Shown one piece after another: positions 34,050 through 46,300 of a stretch of 62,000 nt of DNA (position 1 is its first letter; each line of letters opens with the position of its first letter). The stretch comes from Adiantum capillus-veneris. Taxonomy: Eukaryota; Streptophyta; Polypodiopsida; Polypodiales; Pteridaceae. The notes below the pieces were generated by a model. That model saw only the letters and a program-made list of their open reading frames with translations, did not search any database and was not told the DNA's origin. The stretch lies in assembly GCA_014529385.2 (NCBI GenBank), contig CM043955.1, positions 137,691,108-137,753,107 on the forward strand, given 5' to 3'. A program made the position numbers and the translations under genes.

Positions 34050-34280
34050 TTTGGAATACAAGATTCCAGCAAAGTTGTATTTTACAATACACCTATGCTA
34101 CAAGCTTGTATTCCAGAATACACTTGTGCTACAAACTTGTATTCCAGAATACACTTGTACTTCAAATTTGTATTCCAGAATACACGTGCTACAAACTTGT
34201 ATTCCATAATACACATGGGTTACAAACTTGTATTCTAGAATACACTTGTGTTGTGAATTTGTATTCTAAAATACAAAATT
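34050..34280 (+). repeat. 31-bp minisatellite with an internal palindrome
   Basis: About seven units of CTACAAACTTGTATTCCAGA followed by ATACACTTGTG, with small changes. Each unit carries GTATTC-CA-GAATAC, an inverted repeat with 6-bp arms. The array lies upstream of the reverse-transcriptase remnant. Confidence 0.9.
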
Positions 34281-34479
34281 GAGGTGATCAAGATGATCAA
34301 GGTGACTAAGAACAAGAAAACAAAAAATAGCGAACTACGTATTAATAAATTAAACTTGGAGGATATGAAAATTCTTGTTTATGGTCTCACTTTGAAGAAG
34401 TTTGGTCATCTTCGTCAACAAACCATAGAAAAATTGATGGAAAAGTTTAAGGATTGTAATTGAAAGCTTTGAGTCTTCA

Positions 34480-37400
34480 ATTTCCCATTACATAGCCCAG
34501 TTACCTATGCTTTCTATACAATATCAGCAAGAGCTAGCCCTATTCTCTTCTTCTGGGGTTGACCTATCAAACATTCTGAAAAAATTATGTGGCCTCAATC
34601 CATCTTTTATCAGTACCCTTGTTGCTCCAAATATCCCTCAAACCTGTGGTATCTTTTGTAGAGATAGTGCGGCACTTGAAGCTGTCAAGGAGTTTCAAAA
34701 CAATCATTGCTCCCTTACTGACTCTAACCTTTTGGAAATGGTACCCAAAGTGTCCAAAGTGTTTCCTTTCCTACCAGTTAGAATAATTAAAATTGAATCT
34801 TTTGGAGTGGACCATCAACTCTACTTTTACCTAACAAAGCCTTTCTAGCACCAATTCTTAGTGAAACCTGGGTATATTTGGCTGCCTCCATAGTTGAGAT
34901 TGTAGACTCAAGATTCTCAAAGGAGGGCAGTTCTTAGACAAAGAAGAACTCATTAAAGCCCCCTTCAATCTTAAATTTATTGACCATTCCAAATCCCGAG
35001 GGATTCACCAGTAGTACTAGGAAGACGTCACCTGCGTGCACCAAAACTGCCATTTTACCCTCTATACATGGGACCCTTCTTTGTAAAATCTACCTTTTTG
35101 GCCTTATAAACCCCCCCATTGTACACTCACGTGACATCATACGATAATCCTTGGTGAAGACCCTGGGTTCCAAATTCTCTTCCAATACAAGATTGTCCAT
35201 TCGGACAAAAGGAACATGGACTTTGCCAAAAGTAATCATGACTTCTACACAGAATCAATCTGGAATCCATTTCTGCCATATGTTAAATGTGCATGCAAGT
35301 TTCTTGACCCTAAAGCGTATGTGAATCCAACATTATGTGGTTTGACCATGCTATCTGGTTTATCATCAACCATCTTGACTAGCTCTTCCCCAAGAAGCCA
35401 GTGGACTTTCATCTATCCCTTATCTGTTCTTGGTTAGGGGGCCAAGCCAAACAACTAGTGATTGCTCAAATCGATTTCAATATTTCTCGTGGGCATATGC
35501 TGGATATCTTTAAAGAATTGAAATTTGATGAACCAGGGATATATTTGACCACTTATGCTAATTACAAAGGTGTTAAGATTATCACCAGCTTACTCAAGCC
35601 ATGTATTGAAGATGATGACTCCCCCTCGCTAAAAAGACTTAACTCCTTAGCTACCCCCAATAACACATTCACATCGTTTTTGACACCTGATTCTTCCTCT
35701 AATTTTAACAGAGGAAAATCTCATAGCTTTACTAAGGGAAGAGGAAGAAATACCCCTATCCAGCACCTCCTTGACTTATGATCACTTATGCTGTGCAGGT
35801 TGCTTTTGGCCCATGTGGAAGGATGCATCTTACTAAGAAGACTACTTTCAAGGAGTATATATTTACGAACATTGTCTTTTCTAAAATGAACTTCTGGATT
35901 GGGTGAATCCAAAGACATTATTTTGTGAGTGTTTTGACTTAGTTTTTGAAATCCATGAAATACTTGATATGTACTTATTCGTTGGAATTATCAACAACCT
36001 ATTAAGAATCTTGTCTATAGTAATGATTTTTTACGTCACAACACCGTTCCTGATTGTGCTTGTGATAAATATATTACTTTTTATAAGGATTTTGATACTT
36101 ATGGCAAGCATGTCTACACTTGTAAAATTGATTTAGTTAATGATGCCACAGTGTGGAAGATTCTAGCTAAAGGACTTAATCCCGTTTTTCCTAAAAACCC
36201 ATATCTTGCTCTATCAGCTTTACTTAGCTGCTTAACTGACCTTGTCAGTACTCTCCAATTGGAGAAGACAGTCCTAATGGACTTAGTTAAAATGGTTGAA
36301 CAAAGTTTCTTTCAAAGAATCTTGCTTATACCATATAAATGGTTGTCTACTTAGAGTTCTTGGATCACACCACAACTTGTAGTTGAATTTTAGAGGCTGT
36401 CACAAGATTGGTTTATGGTAGGGCTGGATAAAAGCTCCAAATGTCCCACTCTTTTGTGCAAAAACTTGGCTTGGAAAGCAGCTCACTCTCGGGTATTTGG
36501 GAAGGAATTTACACATCTCTTTGTGAGGTCACTGATAAGATTTCCAAGAATTTGGATAAACTTAGCTATTCTCTTCAAGATACCAAACTTCCAGTGCTTT
36601 TTTCCACCTATAAACTACACAAGCATAAATTTAGATGGATATCTGATGCCTTGAATGGTATTTTTACTGACATTATCAAAGATATCACCCTTTTCCTTGA
36701 CCTTGTACTTTCATAATTTGAATCTGTTTATGCAACCAAACAAAAAATGTGCTCTAACTGTCTCCAAATACACTATAACCCTTTTTGGCTAGTAAAAAAC
36801 TGCCATTAACCTCCCCAAATAGATTTTTCATCTCTTCACAGTTGATACTACTCAATGCTATGAGAATATACCTCTGGAAGGTGAAATAGAGCTAAAAGAT
36901 GTTCTACTACAAATGATTAAGTTATCCTTTGAACATGCTAAGAGGAATGGTTTTTTCTACATTTCTCTCTCCAAAATACATAGATGGATTAAGAAATCCC
37001 AATCTTCTCATCCTTTACACTTTGATGAGGAAAAACTATTTAATAATATATCTTGGGTTATCGATAACTGTACTATTCTCTTCGGAGGACAATGCTTTAA
37101 CCAATGCCTGGGCATTCCCATGGGTTTTTTCCTATTCACCCCTTATGTGTAATTTATACTTAGCCTTCCTTGAATACAAATGGTTTCTCAAAACCATGGG
37201 TGATAAAATCAACTATCATAAACTTTTACTATTCAAGCACACTTATAGATATATGGATGACATATTAAGCCTCAACAATACAAAGTTCTCACAAGAAATT
37301 AATCATATTTACCCTAACTGCCTAAATATTGAACCAACTTATGGACATGGGTTTACTACATCCTCTGGCTTTTTTTCTACTTCGATACAGTTCTTTAACT

Positions 37401-37790
37401 TCACAATTACACTTCATAACCCATGTAGTGGTGGCTATGACCAACGGTTCACTTGGAAGAGAGGCCTATTAGATATCCCTCCCATAGAATTCATAAAAAA
37501 GAACAGTAGTCAACCTCATAAATCTGCTCTTAGTACTTCCGTCAGCCTCTTATATTTGAGATTCTTATATTCTTCCTCTAACTGCTACTTAGCTTGGGAA
37601 GATATCAAGCTGCTTATTCACAAGTTTTGCCTTAATGATTTCAAGAGAAGTGACATAATTAGTAAAATCACAAAAACTCTTTCTCAAAATGACTGGCCTG
37701 ACTTACAATTCAACCATTCTAACCTCATCTCTCTAATAAGGTATAGTAGGCCCATTCACAATGGGCCTACTACTGACCCATTGTGTATGG
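34480..37790 (+). pseudogene. Reverse transcriptase, probably Penelope-like, decayed
   Basis: Broken plus-strand frames in order: 34507-34848 (GVDLSNILKKLCGLNPSFIS), 35460-35781 (QIDFNISRGHMLDIFKELKF), 36400-36480 (VGLDKSSKCPTLLCKNLAWK), 36570-36700 (LPVLFSTYKLHKHKFRWISD), 36913-37150 (WVIDNCTILF...CLGIPMG) and 37150-37785 (YLAFLEYKW...YRYMDDILSLNNTKF...IYPN). GIPMG followed by YRYMDDI is the reverse-transcriptase motif B/C arrangement. The YKLHKHKFRWIS and IYPN blocks recall Penelope-like elements. The frame shifts exactly after GIPMG and stops are frequent. No GIY-YIG endonuclease was seen, so an endonuclease-free type or a truncated copy is possible. Other non-LTR classes are not excluded. 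Confidence 0.6.
37744..37772. repeat. 13-bp stem hairpin at the end of the RT remnant
   Basis: TAGTAGGCCCATT-CAC-AATGGGCCTACTA is perfect, located at the end of the coding frame and before the CA run. It might be a 3' signal of the retroelement. Confidence 0.7.
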
Positions 37791-37809
37791 TGCTTGGGAC
37801 AGGGCGAGA

Positions 37810-37833
37810 ACACACACACACACACACACACAC
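37810..37833. repeat. (CA)n microsatellite
   Basis: CA run that marks the left edge of the dispersed repeat, as at 19671-19741. Confidence 0.95.
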
Positions 37834-38313
37834 ACCCACCTAAGTACTTATACAGGTAATGATATGCATAGAAAAATTTTCCCATTCACTACAAAATATT
37901 ATCCTAGTACAAAGTCTGACTCTATACCAGGTCTGGTTTAGGTTTTGTGTTTTAAAAAAAAAACCTCGCAACCCCACAAAAAACTTCCCCCCCCCCCCAT
38001 GGGGAGTGGCCCTTCCTACAACCACTTTGATAGGTTCTTTTTAAAATCTTTTGGCCTCTCAAGATTGTATTTTTTGGAAAAATGGGCCTCTACCCTTCAT
38101 AGGGAGCTTGAAGTATGGGACACTACCCCAAATATGGTAATTGACACTCATTTCTAGGACACCGTAGTAGGTGTGTTAAATGACTGTAGTACATGCGCAC
38201 TAAGTAGTTCACACTTGTGCTCTTACCCTCTCTACCTCACGACCTTGCTGTTGAAATTTCATTGTGCACTTGCACACAGTATGATGGTGTTTTTCCCTCC
38301 ACTTCTCTCCCAT
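37834..38313 (+). repeat. Dispersed repeat shared with 19742-20235
   Basis: Same order and orientation as the copy at 19742-20235, with small indels and the C run shortened to about 12. It follows the RT remnant directly. Beyond 38313 (CTTCTCTCCCAT) the two copies part. Confidence 0.8.
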
Positions 38314-38639
38314 TCTATCCCCTATGTAGGGTGCCATGGTGGCTGCCGTTTGTAGCCAGGCGCTTTGGGAGCTGAGCAAAAATCAAAATGGAATCCTACA
38401 CAACGGTCTTCCTCATCACTACCTCCACTGATGGAATACTATATATATAAGGTGAGGATGGCCCTGAGCCCCTCACTTAGCCTTGTCATTGCGTGGTGTT
38501 TTTGTATGAGAGTAAAGATTTGAGGGCTTTTCTTGGTGGCCTGTAACTATGGAGTTGGTAGAAAAGGACGGTGCTTCTCAGGTCCACATTCTACTAGAAA
38601 ATGTACTTTTTTTTGGTTTTTTGCACACCAATCATTTTT

Positions 38640-39024
38640 TTAAAAACATACTACACAACATAGTACGATTGATGGTTCTATAAGGACTCTTGGCCTTGGT
38701 TGCTCATATTACATGTTGCAACATATGATAATATTTGTATAAAAACAGGTTCCCGTTGCGAATACAGATTTCCTTCAAAAACATGGTTTATGACTCTAAC
38801 AATCATTCTCTGCCGAAACTCTGAGTTTGTTGTTTTTGATGATAATATGGTTCGGATATTCTCTCATCAATGTGTTGAAGGGATAAAAACACTTGGTGTT
38901 GGTTACTACACCTTGCTCTGATTCAAGAAGGTATTATAAGTGGTAGACATGGATATGTTGACACTGAGGACTGGTTTTGTGGCTTAAGTAAAATGATACT
39001 CCACTACCCGAGGTAAAAAAAAAA

Positions 39025-39057
<33 letters not shown>

Positions 39058-39863
39058 GATGGTTGGAAGGTTGCTTTGCCATTTTATGGGTGATACCTCT
39101 GGTACAACATGCGCCAATCAAATGTATTTTTCAGAGTTTGTACATATTTTTAGGTATCAAATCTCTTGGTGACTTACTTTAGGTAAATTCTATTGATCCA
39201 TATAAAAAGGAATGCATTATGGATGTTGCTCTCTCAGCACAGCTCGATGTCGCTCTCTCTACACAGCTCACTGGTCGACAACATGGTTGTGCAAACCATA
39301 TCCTATTGTAGGTACAAACATGTCATTGGCTGGTATAATAGTGTTATAGAGTACTGAGTATTCAATTAGTTCTTGACAATTTGTTTTGACTTGAAATACT
39401 GGTCCGGATTTTGATACCTAGACCAAACAAAAGGATTTGAAGATTGAGTATGAAAATCAAATTATTGTGATTGTATGGAGATGGACGATAAAATGAAAAC
39501 AGATTAAATGAGGTGCTTTAAACTAAACATTTAAAATATTTTAGAATACTTGGGGGGATTTTTTTCTAAGACACTTTGATCAGAAGGGGTTGTGGCCTTC
39601 TGATCAGAATGATACATATATTATCTATTTAAGGACTAAAAAATGGGGCTATATAGGAACCTTACATAGAATTACTTTCATAAATCTAAGAGATTCTGTC
39701 TTTTTTTCACAAATTGATATAAAAAACACGCATCTTATACTTTACCTCTAAAACTAGATTACATATACACTGTGGACGTCTATTTCAAAGTTAAAAAGTT
39801 GTAAGTTGGACATGGATAACAAGTGATATAGTCCAATAACACTTGTAAACACATTCAAGGCTA
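38640..39863 (-). repeat. Right inverted arm
   Basis: Inverted partner of 30630-31750. Includes a G run of about 29 (39026-39054) whose left-arm counterpart is a C run at about 31382-31395. Confidence 0.9.
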
Positions 39864-39939
39864 TTGCCATCACATACTATCTTTCTCATCCTCTTTCACT
39901 TTTTGGACTGTATAAAGCCATATGGGGGGTAGAAAATCG

Positions 39940-40105
39940 TGCAATTTTATGTTTTTGAAATATATTGTGCTCTAATTAATTATTCATTGTTACACTTGTT
40001 TTCAAAACATAATCTTTTATTATAACAATAAATTTTTTAAAGTGTCAGTGTCACTTCTGTATTTCTCTCTCACAAATAAGTCTCTTATTATTTTCCTCTC
40101 AATAG
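39940..40105 (+). repeat. Local direct repeat, copy 1 (target of mini-Copia)
   Basis: Resembles 41420-41600: TTTTATGTTTTTGAAATATA, CATTGTTACACTTGTTTTCA, AATAAGTCTCTTATTAT and CTCAATAG. The mini-Copia is inserted in its last bases. Confidence 0.75.
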
Positions 40106-40334
40106 TGTTGGAAATAGGGTTGCAGGAAAATGCACACAGCTTGGAGAAGACGAAGGAAGATGAAGGCACACAACAGAGAGTGTATTAATTAATGAGCAAT
40201 GGAAAGATGGGATAGCCCTAGAGTGATGGACAAATATACAATGCGCGAGGGGAAAAACCTCCTAGTGAGGGAAAAAATGCCTCGACGATCCTAAGTGTGT
40301 TCACACACATCACTGCCACATGTATACGATAACA
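40106..40334 (-). repeat. 3' LTR of mini-Copia
   Basis: Plus strand starts TGTTGGAAATAGGG and ends CGATAACA; homologous to 40971-41190. Confidence 0.88.
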
Positions 40335-40411
40335 AATCCCCCCTAGGAGTGATGTGGTGAACGAGAGTTGGCACATAGAATATAGGAAAGTGCCATGCCC
40401 TGTGGACATGA

Positions 40412-40624
40412 TCAGTCCACAAAGGGGAGTAAGCCCAAAGCTTTGCGGAAAGCTTTAAAATTCTCATAAGACAATCCCTTTGTGAAAAGATCTACAAGGT
40501 TATCATGTGTTGGCACATAAGCAAGGACATGCTGCATCATATAAGCCCACATAGGGTAATTGTCCCCATCCAATCTGTCCTCATCAACAAACATCTTGAA
40601 TACATCTGTGTTATTGTTATCCAT
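40412..40624 (-). CDS. 70-residue fused gag start / RNase H end of a Copia polyprotein
   Basis: ATG at 40624 opens MDNNNTDVFKMFVDEDRLDG, then DNYPMWAYMMQHVL, the N-terminal gag block of Copia elements (usual form LxGxNYxxWxxxM). It continues without a break into DNLVDLFTKGLSYENFKAFR and a stop at 40412, the extreme C-terminus of the Copia RNase H (usual form DxxTKxLxxxxFxxxRxxLG). Everything between, including protease, integrase and reverse transcriptase, is absent, yet the frame is kept. Whether it is translated is unknown. Confidence 0.7.
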   Translation of the reverse strand: MDNNNTDVFKMFVDEDRLDGDNYPMWAYMMQHVLAYVPTHDNLVDLFTKGLSYENFKAFRKALGLLPFVD

Positions 40625-40952
40625 GGAGAATGCCTGCACTTGATGTGAAAACTACCCGAAAAGGGGAGAAACGAAGCGGGAACAACATGTGCTACATAAC
40701 ACAAATAGTAGAATATTGTAAGTGACTTGTTATGTTGAAAATGACACAGACAAAAATCTTGCACAAAATGACAAAATTGCATGCGTAGCAATGCTTGGAA
40801 AGGGAGGCTGAAATGAGTCCGAATGAAAAATTTGAGGAGACTGAGCTCTACAAGTCTTCCCGAAGTATTTGTCGACCTGGTGACGCTCGCCAAAGGTCAC
40901 AAAAATCGGAGACAGCGAGCAGGTGTGTGTTGGAGCTGCTGGCAACTAAGCT

Positions 40953-40969
40953 ATCTGCTCTGATACCAA
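40953..40969 (-). other. Primer binding site of mini-Copia (initiator-Met tRNA type)
   Basis: Minus strand TGGTATCAGAGCAGATA, one base inside the upper LTR. TGGTATCAGAGC is the common plant initiator-Met site. Confidence 0.85.
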
Positions 40970-40970
40970 T

Positions 40971-41190
40971 TGTTGGAATTAGAGTTGCAAGAAAACACAC
41001 ATAGCTTGGAGAAGACGAAAGAAGCTCAAGGCACAGAACAAAAAGTGTATTACTTTGTGTGCAATGGAAAGATGAGATAGCCCCAGAGTGATGGGCGTAT
41101 ATATAGTGCATGAGGGTAACCTAGTGAGGGAAAAAATGCCCGACGGTTCATGTGTGTTCACACACATACTACCACTTGTATATGGTAACA
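40971..41190 (-). repeat. 5' LTR of mini-Copia
   Basis: Plus strand starts TGTTGGAATTAG and ends TATGGTAACA. Contains TATATATA at 41098-41105, the likely promoter TATA box. Confidence 0.88.
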
Positions 41191-41419
41191 AATAGCCTTA
41201 GGGATCAGGCCACAATGAACTTTATTGGCTTTTTGGACTACATGAGTAGAGGGTTGAATTTTGGGTGCATGTTTGGACCATTGGATAAAGCTTGCAGATT
41301 AGTGCCACATGGGAAGCTAATGATGAAAAACTTAAAACAAAAAAAAAGCCCTTGTGAGAGAGTGTTGACATTTGTGTGCCTCTCTTTTTAAAGAGGGGCA
41401 TTGAGTATTGTGTCAAGCA

Positions 41420-41605
41420 TTATTTAATTTTATGTTTTTAAAGTATACTATAATCTAAATACCTCATTGTTACAATTGTTTTCAAAAAAATAATATTTTA
41501 TTATGGTACCAAATGTTTTAAAATACTATGTCACTTTCTATTTTTCTCTCTGGCAAATAAGCCTCTTATTATGAAATTCTTCTCAATAGCCTTATGGAGG
41601 CCACC
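41420..41605 (+). repeat. Local direct repeat, copy 2
   Basis: Partner of 39940-40105, ending CTCAATAGCCTTA, which corresponds to the sequence across the empty mini-Copia target site. Confidence 0.75.
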
Positions 41606-43350
41606 TTGTTAAACTAAGCTTAAAGAAGAGAGAGAGGCAGACATTCAAAATTTTCTTATTTAGTACTTTGATTGGCCCTTTCCTTTCATGTGAGCAATTA
41701 AAAGATTCTTTCAACTTCTTTGATTGTAGGTTGTCAATGAACCCTCTCATTTCACATCCTTCAATCCATGTACATGACTTGATTTTCTGTAAATGTTTTA
41801 AAATGCCCAAGTGAACCGTCACCGACACTTGGCTTGGTTGATTGTAGACCTCTCAAAAGTGCCATACAATCTAGTTTTGAGTTCCAATATCGCAAACTCC
41901 GAGGTACAGTCTGCAAGCATCTTCAACACCAAAATAAGCTATTAGTACTAGTGTGGCCCGGCCGCCTTCGACGGCCTCTCTCTCTTTCTTTCTCCTCTTT
42001 GCCTCCCTCCAACCACATGGCAAAAGCTCTTTCCTCTGGCAAGTGTCGTATATTCTCATTTGGAGGTAATCGTGAGGTTTTGAACTGTACCCCTCTCTCT
42101 TACTACATGTTTTCAACATTACAAAGTGCTTGGCTAAACATAGCAAAACAATAGAACCTCCATAGCCCTCCGAATAATGCAGCCAACAGATAACTTACAG
42201 TAAATTATAAAACAAAGAGGGCATGCATATGTTATCAAACACACACTCTTTACCATTGGTGCTCATAACCGCGTGTTTGAGGAAGTTGTAAAAACCTTGC
42301 AAGAGCTTCTAAATATCTCACTATACATTAATCGATGAAATCCAAAACGTGGCAATTGATTGCAGGATAGGGGAAGCGAACAAACCAACCAGTGGAGGTC
42401 ATGTATGGCCATGACGATGGCCATGGTGCTTGAAGATGTTGAGCACGTTCACATGCCCAGAGACTTGAGGAGATGCGGACATGGGGAAAGAACCGATCGT
42501 GAGGCTCCCATAGCAAGCTGTTGTTGGCATTCAGCTTGATGGTGGAGACTTGGAGTGCAGGATTTGCATGGCGTGGGCTCCAATACGCTAGCAAGAATGG
42601 ATGCTTCGCCCACCGCTAGCTGGTGGTATTACATGTAGGAGAAGTTGCTGTTGTAGCAAAAGCTAGCGTGGTTATTGTTGAGTTGAAGCTCGCACATGCT
42701 CAGAGCGCTACTGGGCAATGCCAGGCTTCCGAGCTCCACTTGCTCCAGGCCTATCACCACCACTCTGGCCTTGAAGGCCGGGATGAGAATGAGAAGCCTC
42801 AGTATACATGCGATAGGTTCACCATCAAATCTATACTATAGATCTGGTTGTAAAGCAGTGCCGAAGTGGAACCTCGAAGCTGTACTAATAGAAGGTTGAT
42901 ATCATCCATGGCCAGCTCTACTATGCTCTCCCCTTCAACAACTTCAAAGCCATGTTTCTTGCATCGCGTTACTCACCCCATCGTTGCTAGCCATGTGTAT
43001 GCAAAGCTCACTAACGCAGAAGCTGGCTCCCGGTCCTTTGATCTTTTGCCGATGTGGTCCGAGATCACAACACCCGGAAGGACTTGAATTATGGGCTGAA
43101 AGAGGTGATTCAAGCCACGCGCCGTGGCTCGTCATGCAAAGATTTTTCCCTTCACCTCTGTTTCACCTTCCTCATGATTAATACTCCTATCCCCTGTTGC
43201 CGCCAGCTCCAAATCCCCTATGCCGTCACTTCCATTGCTTTTCTTCATCAGCTGCAAACATTAATGGTCTTTGTAGCAATTCACGAATCACCACCAACCT
43301 TCCAGCGGCACCTGCCTGTATCGTTGCTTGATTGAAGCACTTTCTCTCTT
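41606..43350. other. No confidently assigned gene; possible decayed coding sequence
   Basis: Pieces in plus frames near 42890-43330 (DHNTRKDLNYGLKEVIQ, LYYALPFNNFKAMFLASRYS) look protein-like but frames shift often and I recognise no family. 41606-42300 has nothing clear. The expected 3' LTR of the gag-protease element was not found here. Confidence 0.4.
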
Positions 43351-46300
43351 CTAACTGTACTGCAATCGTAGGAAGAATTGTAAGAATTCAAGCGGCGATG
43401 CACTGACAGCAGTTTTGTTGATTTTCTTTGGGATCCATTTCTTTGCGATGATTGGCTGTTTTGTTGCCGACTCTTGTTTGGGAACCCATACTTCCCCGTG
43501 CTTCGTTTGTGTTTGAAGAGACTTCTTTGGGATCCACCTTTTTGTTGTGTGAGTCACCTGTGGTCTTTGCTTCAGCCCTTGTATGCTTGGTTGGTGACGG
43601 GATTCAGGCTTTGAAAGTTGATATTTTGGTTGTTTTGGAATCCAAATGAATTCCTGATTTTTTTGTACTTGAATCAACTTCTTTGGAGCCCAAACCTGAG
43701 TTGTGAAAGCTTGCGACTTTGTGATATTCTTACCCGTTCGTGCACGCTTTCCTTGTTTTTGTTTTGGTGTTGGATCTTGTGATTTGTCATTAGAGATCTT
43801 TGTCTTCTTGATCCATATCTGTTTTTGGCCGATCTGGCTTTTTGGTATCCAGATTTGTCGAGCTTTTTGGCTTTGACTTGTTGTCCTGTTCTTTGGACCT
43901 GTCATGGTTGTTGTTGAAGGGGTTGGTGATAGTGATGGCCTGAGTTGATGATAGGGGATTTCGTAAGATTCATCACTATCGCTACTATCCTCAGCAAGGT
44001 TGACTTCTTGTACTTTCCCTTGATTTTTTGGCTGGTAGTGGAAAGTTACTGTCTGTTTTCTCGTGGGTGGTAGTTTCTTGGAGAACTTTTCTAGCCCATT
44101 GATTAGAGCATTGTTAGCTCATTGCTCTGGTCGTCTTCCTCCCAGATGAGTCTTTGCCTCCTTATTAGGAGCCATGTATGAGGATGCTTGTGGTGGCTGT
44201 GTCTTCACGGAGGACTTTGGAATCCACTTTTGATGCACTTTATTCGTGTAGCGATGACATTGATTCCCGGGTCGTTGATCTTCTTGAAGCTTGAAGTGTT
44301 CTACAGAGTCATAGAACTCGTCATCTTCCTCATCTTTTGATTCTCCACATTTCTTTGTTTGCCCCTTATTTCGAGAGCTTGTTGATGTCTGGTTCTCTTC
44401 ATTTTCCTGGATTAGACTCACTGCAAAATAAGGAATGACATCATATCCATTTTCATCACAAAACTTTGTTGTGGGAGCATCCTCCACGGCGCACACGTCC
44501 AGAGTAGCCAAGATGTGTTCCCATCCAAAAGGCTCTAACTCTTCTTCAGGAAATGGTTCTGGGATATAGTCCATATCCTCTATAACTCGCTCTAGGATAC
44601 ATTCCTCACGTTTCAAGCTACCACATTGTGAAGCTCCACACATCCACAGGTCTTTAGGCTTACCTAACCAAGCTAGAAGTTCTGATCCTGCTACTGTGAC
44701 GGAATCAAACTCCTCAACCGGTGTTCTTGTCACATCCCTGTAGCTATGGTCCCTCAAGTTTACCTTTGTTATGGTTTCCATATGTCTCAGGTATATATGG
44801 TCATAACCCCAATCTTGGACCATTTTCAATTGTCGCATGAATGGTCTTCCCAGAATGATTTCATAGTTGTTCTTCTTGCCAAAGTCAACAACAGCAAAAG
44901 TGTGTTCATATTCAATGCCACAAGAAGTAACAAGTACTTTTTCTAGCAGTCCTATGGGCTTTTCCTTGTGTCCGTCTGCAAGCTGCAGGGTCATTCGTGT
45001 GGATCTCAAGGTAGGTTTTCCCCATTTTGTCCAAACCTCTTTGGTTGTAATGGCCACACCAGCTCCACTGTCAAGGATTGCCATGGTTTTTACACCATTG
45101 AACTCCACAGGAAGGGTGGTGTTTCCATCTTCTCCCTCATAATACTCGCCTACCTTGTTTAATGGAACCGGCCTAGTATTTAGTTGAGGCATTTCAAGCT
45201 CTTGGATGCCTTCCTCGATTTGAGTCATTCGGGTTTTTACACCAAATTTCTCTAGACATTCACCCACATTAGCCCACATGTTTGGTCTTATTCTGAGCAA
45301 CTCGGCTAACATTATTGTACAGGTGACTGGGGTAGATAGAATATCTACTAGCCCCTTTGAGTCGATGGCCTTGTTGGGAGACAGTCTCTTTGATGGGACT
45401 GCAACCACATCTGACTTGGTCTCGTACTCTCCCATGTAGGACGGTAGTGTTCTTAGAGAATGGGGTTGACTATCCATAGATTGTACAGATCCTTTGTCGC
45501 CCCAATACGATCGCACGTCTAGATTCATTTGAGATTTAGTCTCAAATTCCTCTATTGGTGGTAGAAACACTCCTCGTTCATCACCAGTCTTGTCTACTCG
45601 TCTTCTTAGGTCATCGGCTTCATTGGCCTCTCTGACTTGTTTCCACAATTCGTCAAAACCATCTATCTCATTACAATCCTCAAGTATAGCTTGGTGAAAT
45701 CCCTCGGAAGAGTTAACCGTGGTATTCAGTACTATCCTTGGTTCTAATGCTGGGTCTTTGAGTTTTGGTCTGTGCTCATGATGACTAGAATCTGGCTCTT
45801 TTAGTTTTTGGTTTGGTGGAATTACTTGTGTAGGCATGACACAGATCACATTCTTAGGTTTTGCACCTGATGGTTCTAGTAAAGATTGGGCTGTTTGAAT
45901 CATTTTCCTACACATTTCCAACCTTTGCTTTTCTAATTCCGCATAGGGATATGTCATCCACCTCTGTTCTTGGGTTTGGTTGTTTTTGAGCCTCGCATCA
46001 TAGGCTTTCAAGAGGGCATCTAATGTCTCATTAACCTTCTCTGCCAACACCGATCCTCCTGAACTAGCACTTCTCGGTTTCTCATCCATGGATGGTTCTT
46101 CTAGAGGTTTAACCATCTGTGTAAGAGAAGGTGCCTCCTTTTCCTCGTGTTGTTTTATCTTCTCCTCAGCTTCGGTAAGCTTCTCAGCTAGGGATTTTTT
46201 CTCTTGTTCCCTGCGTGCTTTCATCCTAGTCTTTCTAGCTTTCCAACTATTTTGTTTGCCCTTGGTTTTTTGACCAGGTGCGTATGTATTTGGTCCATCA

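Larger units (their letters stand above)
30630..39863. mobile_element. Composite unit with long inverted arms and a reverse-transcriptase remnant
   Basis: Arms of about 1.12 kb (30630-31750) and 1.22 kb (38640-39863) are inverted copies that begin TAGCCTTGAATG at the outer ends. The 6.9-kb interior holds a minus-strand ORF remnant, a palindromic minisatellite, a plus-strand reverse-transcriptase remnant and a dispersed repeat. No target-site duplication is evident (outer flanks GATACGC and TTGCCAT). It could be a retroelement with inverted terminal repeats, as Penelope-like elements can have, or a DNA transposon invaded by one. Confidence 0.6.
40106..41190 (-). mobile_element. Miniature Copia-type LTR element with target-site duplication
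   Basis: Complete 1,085-bp element: LTRs at 40106-40334 and 40971-41190, primer site at 40953-40969, a polypurine tract next to the lower LTR (minus-strand CCTAGGGGGGATT), and a short in-frame ORF. Flanked by AATAG at 40101-40105 and 41191-41195, a perfect 5-bp duplication, so this is a genuine insertion by a non-autonomous element supplied with enzymes in trans. Confidence 0.9.
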
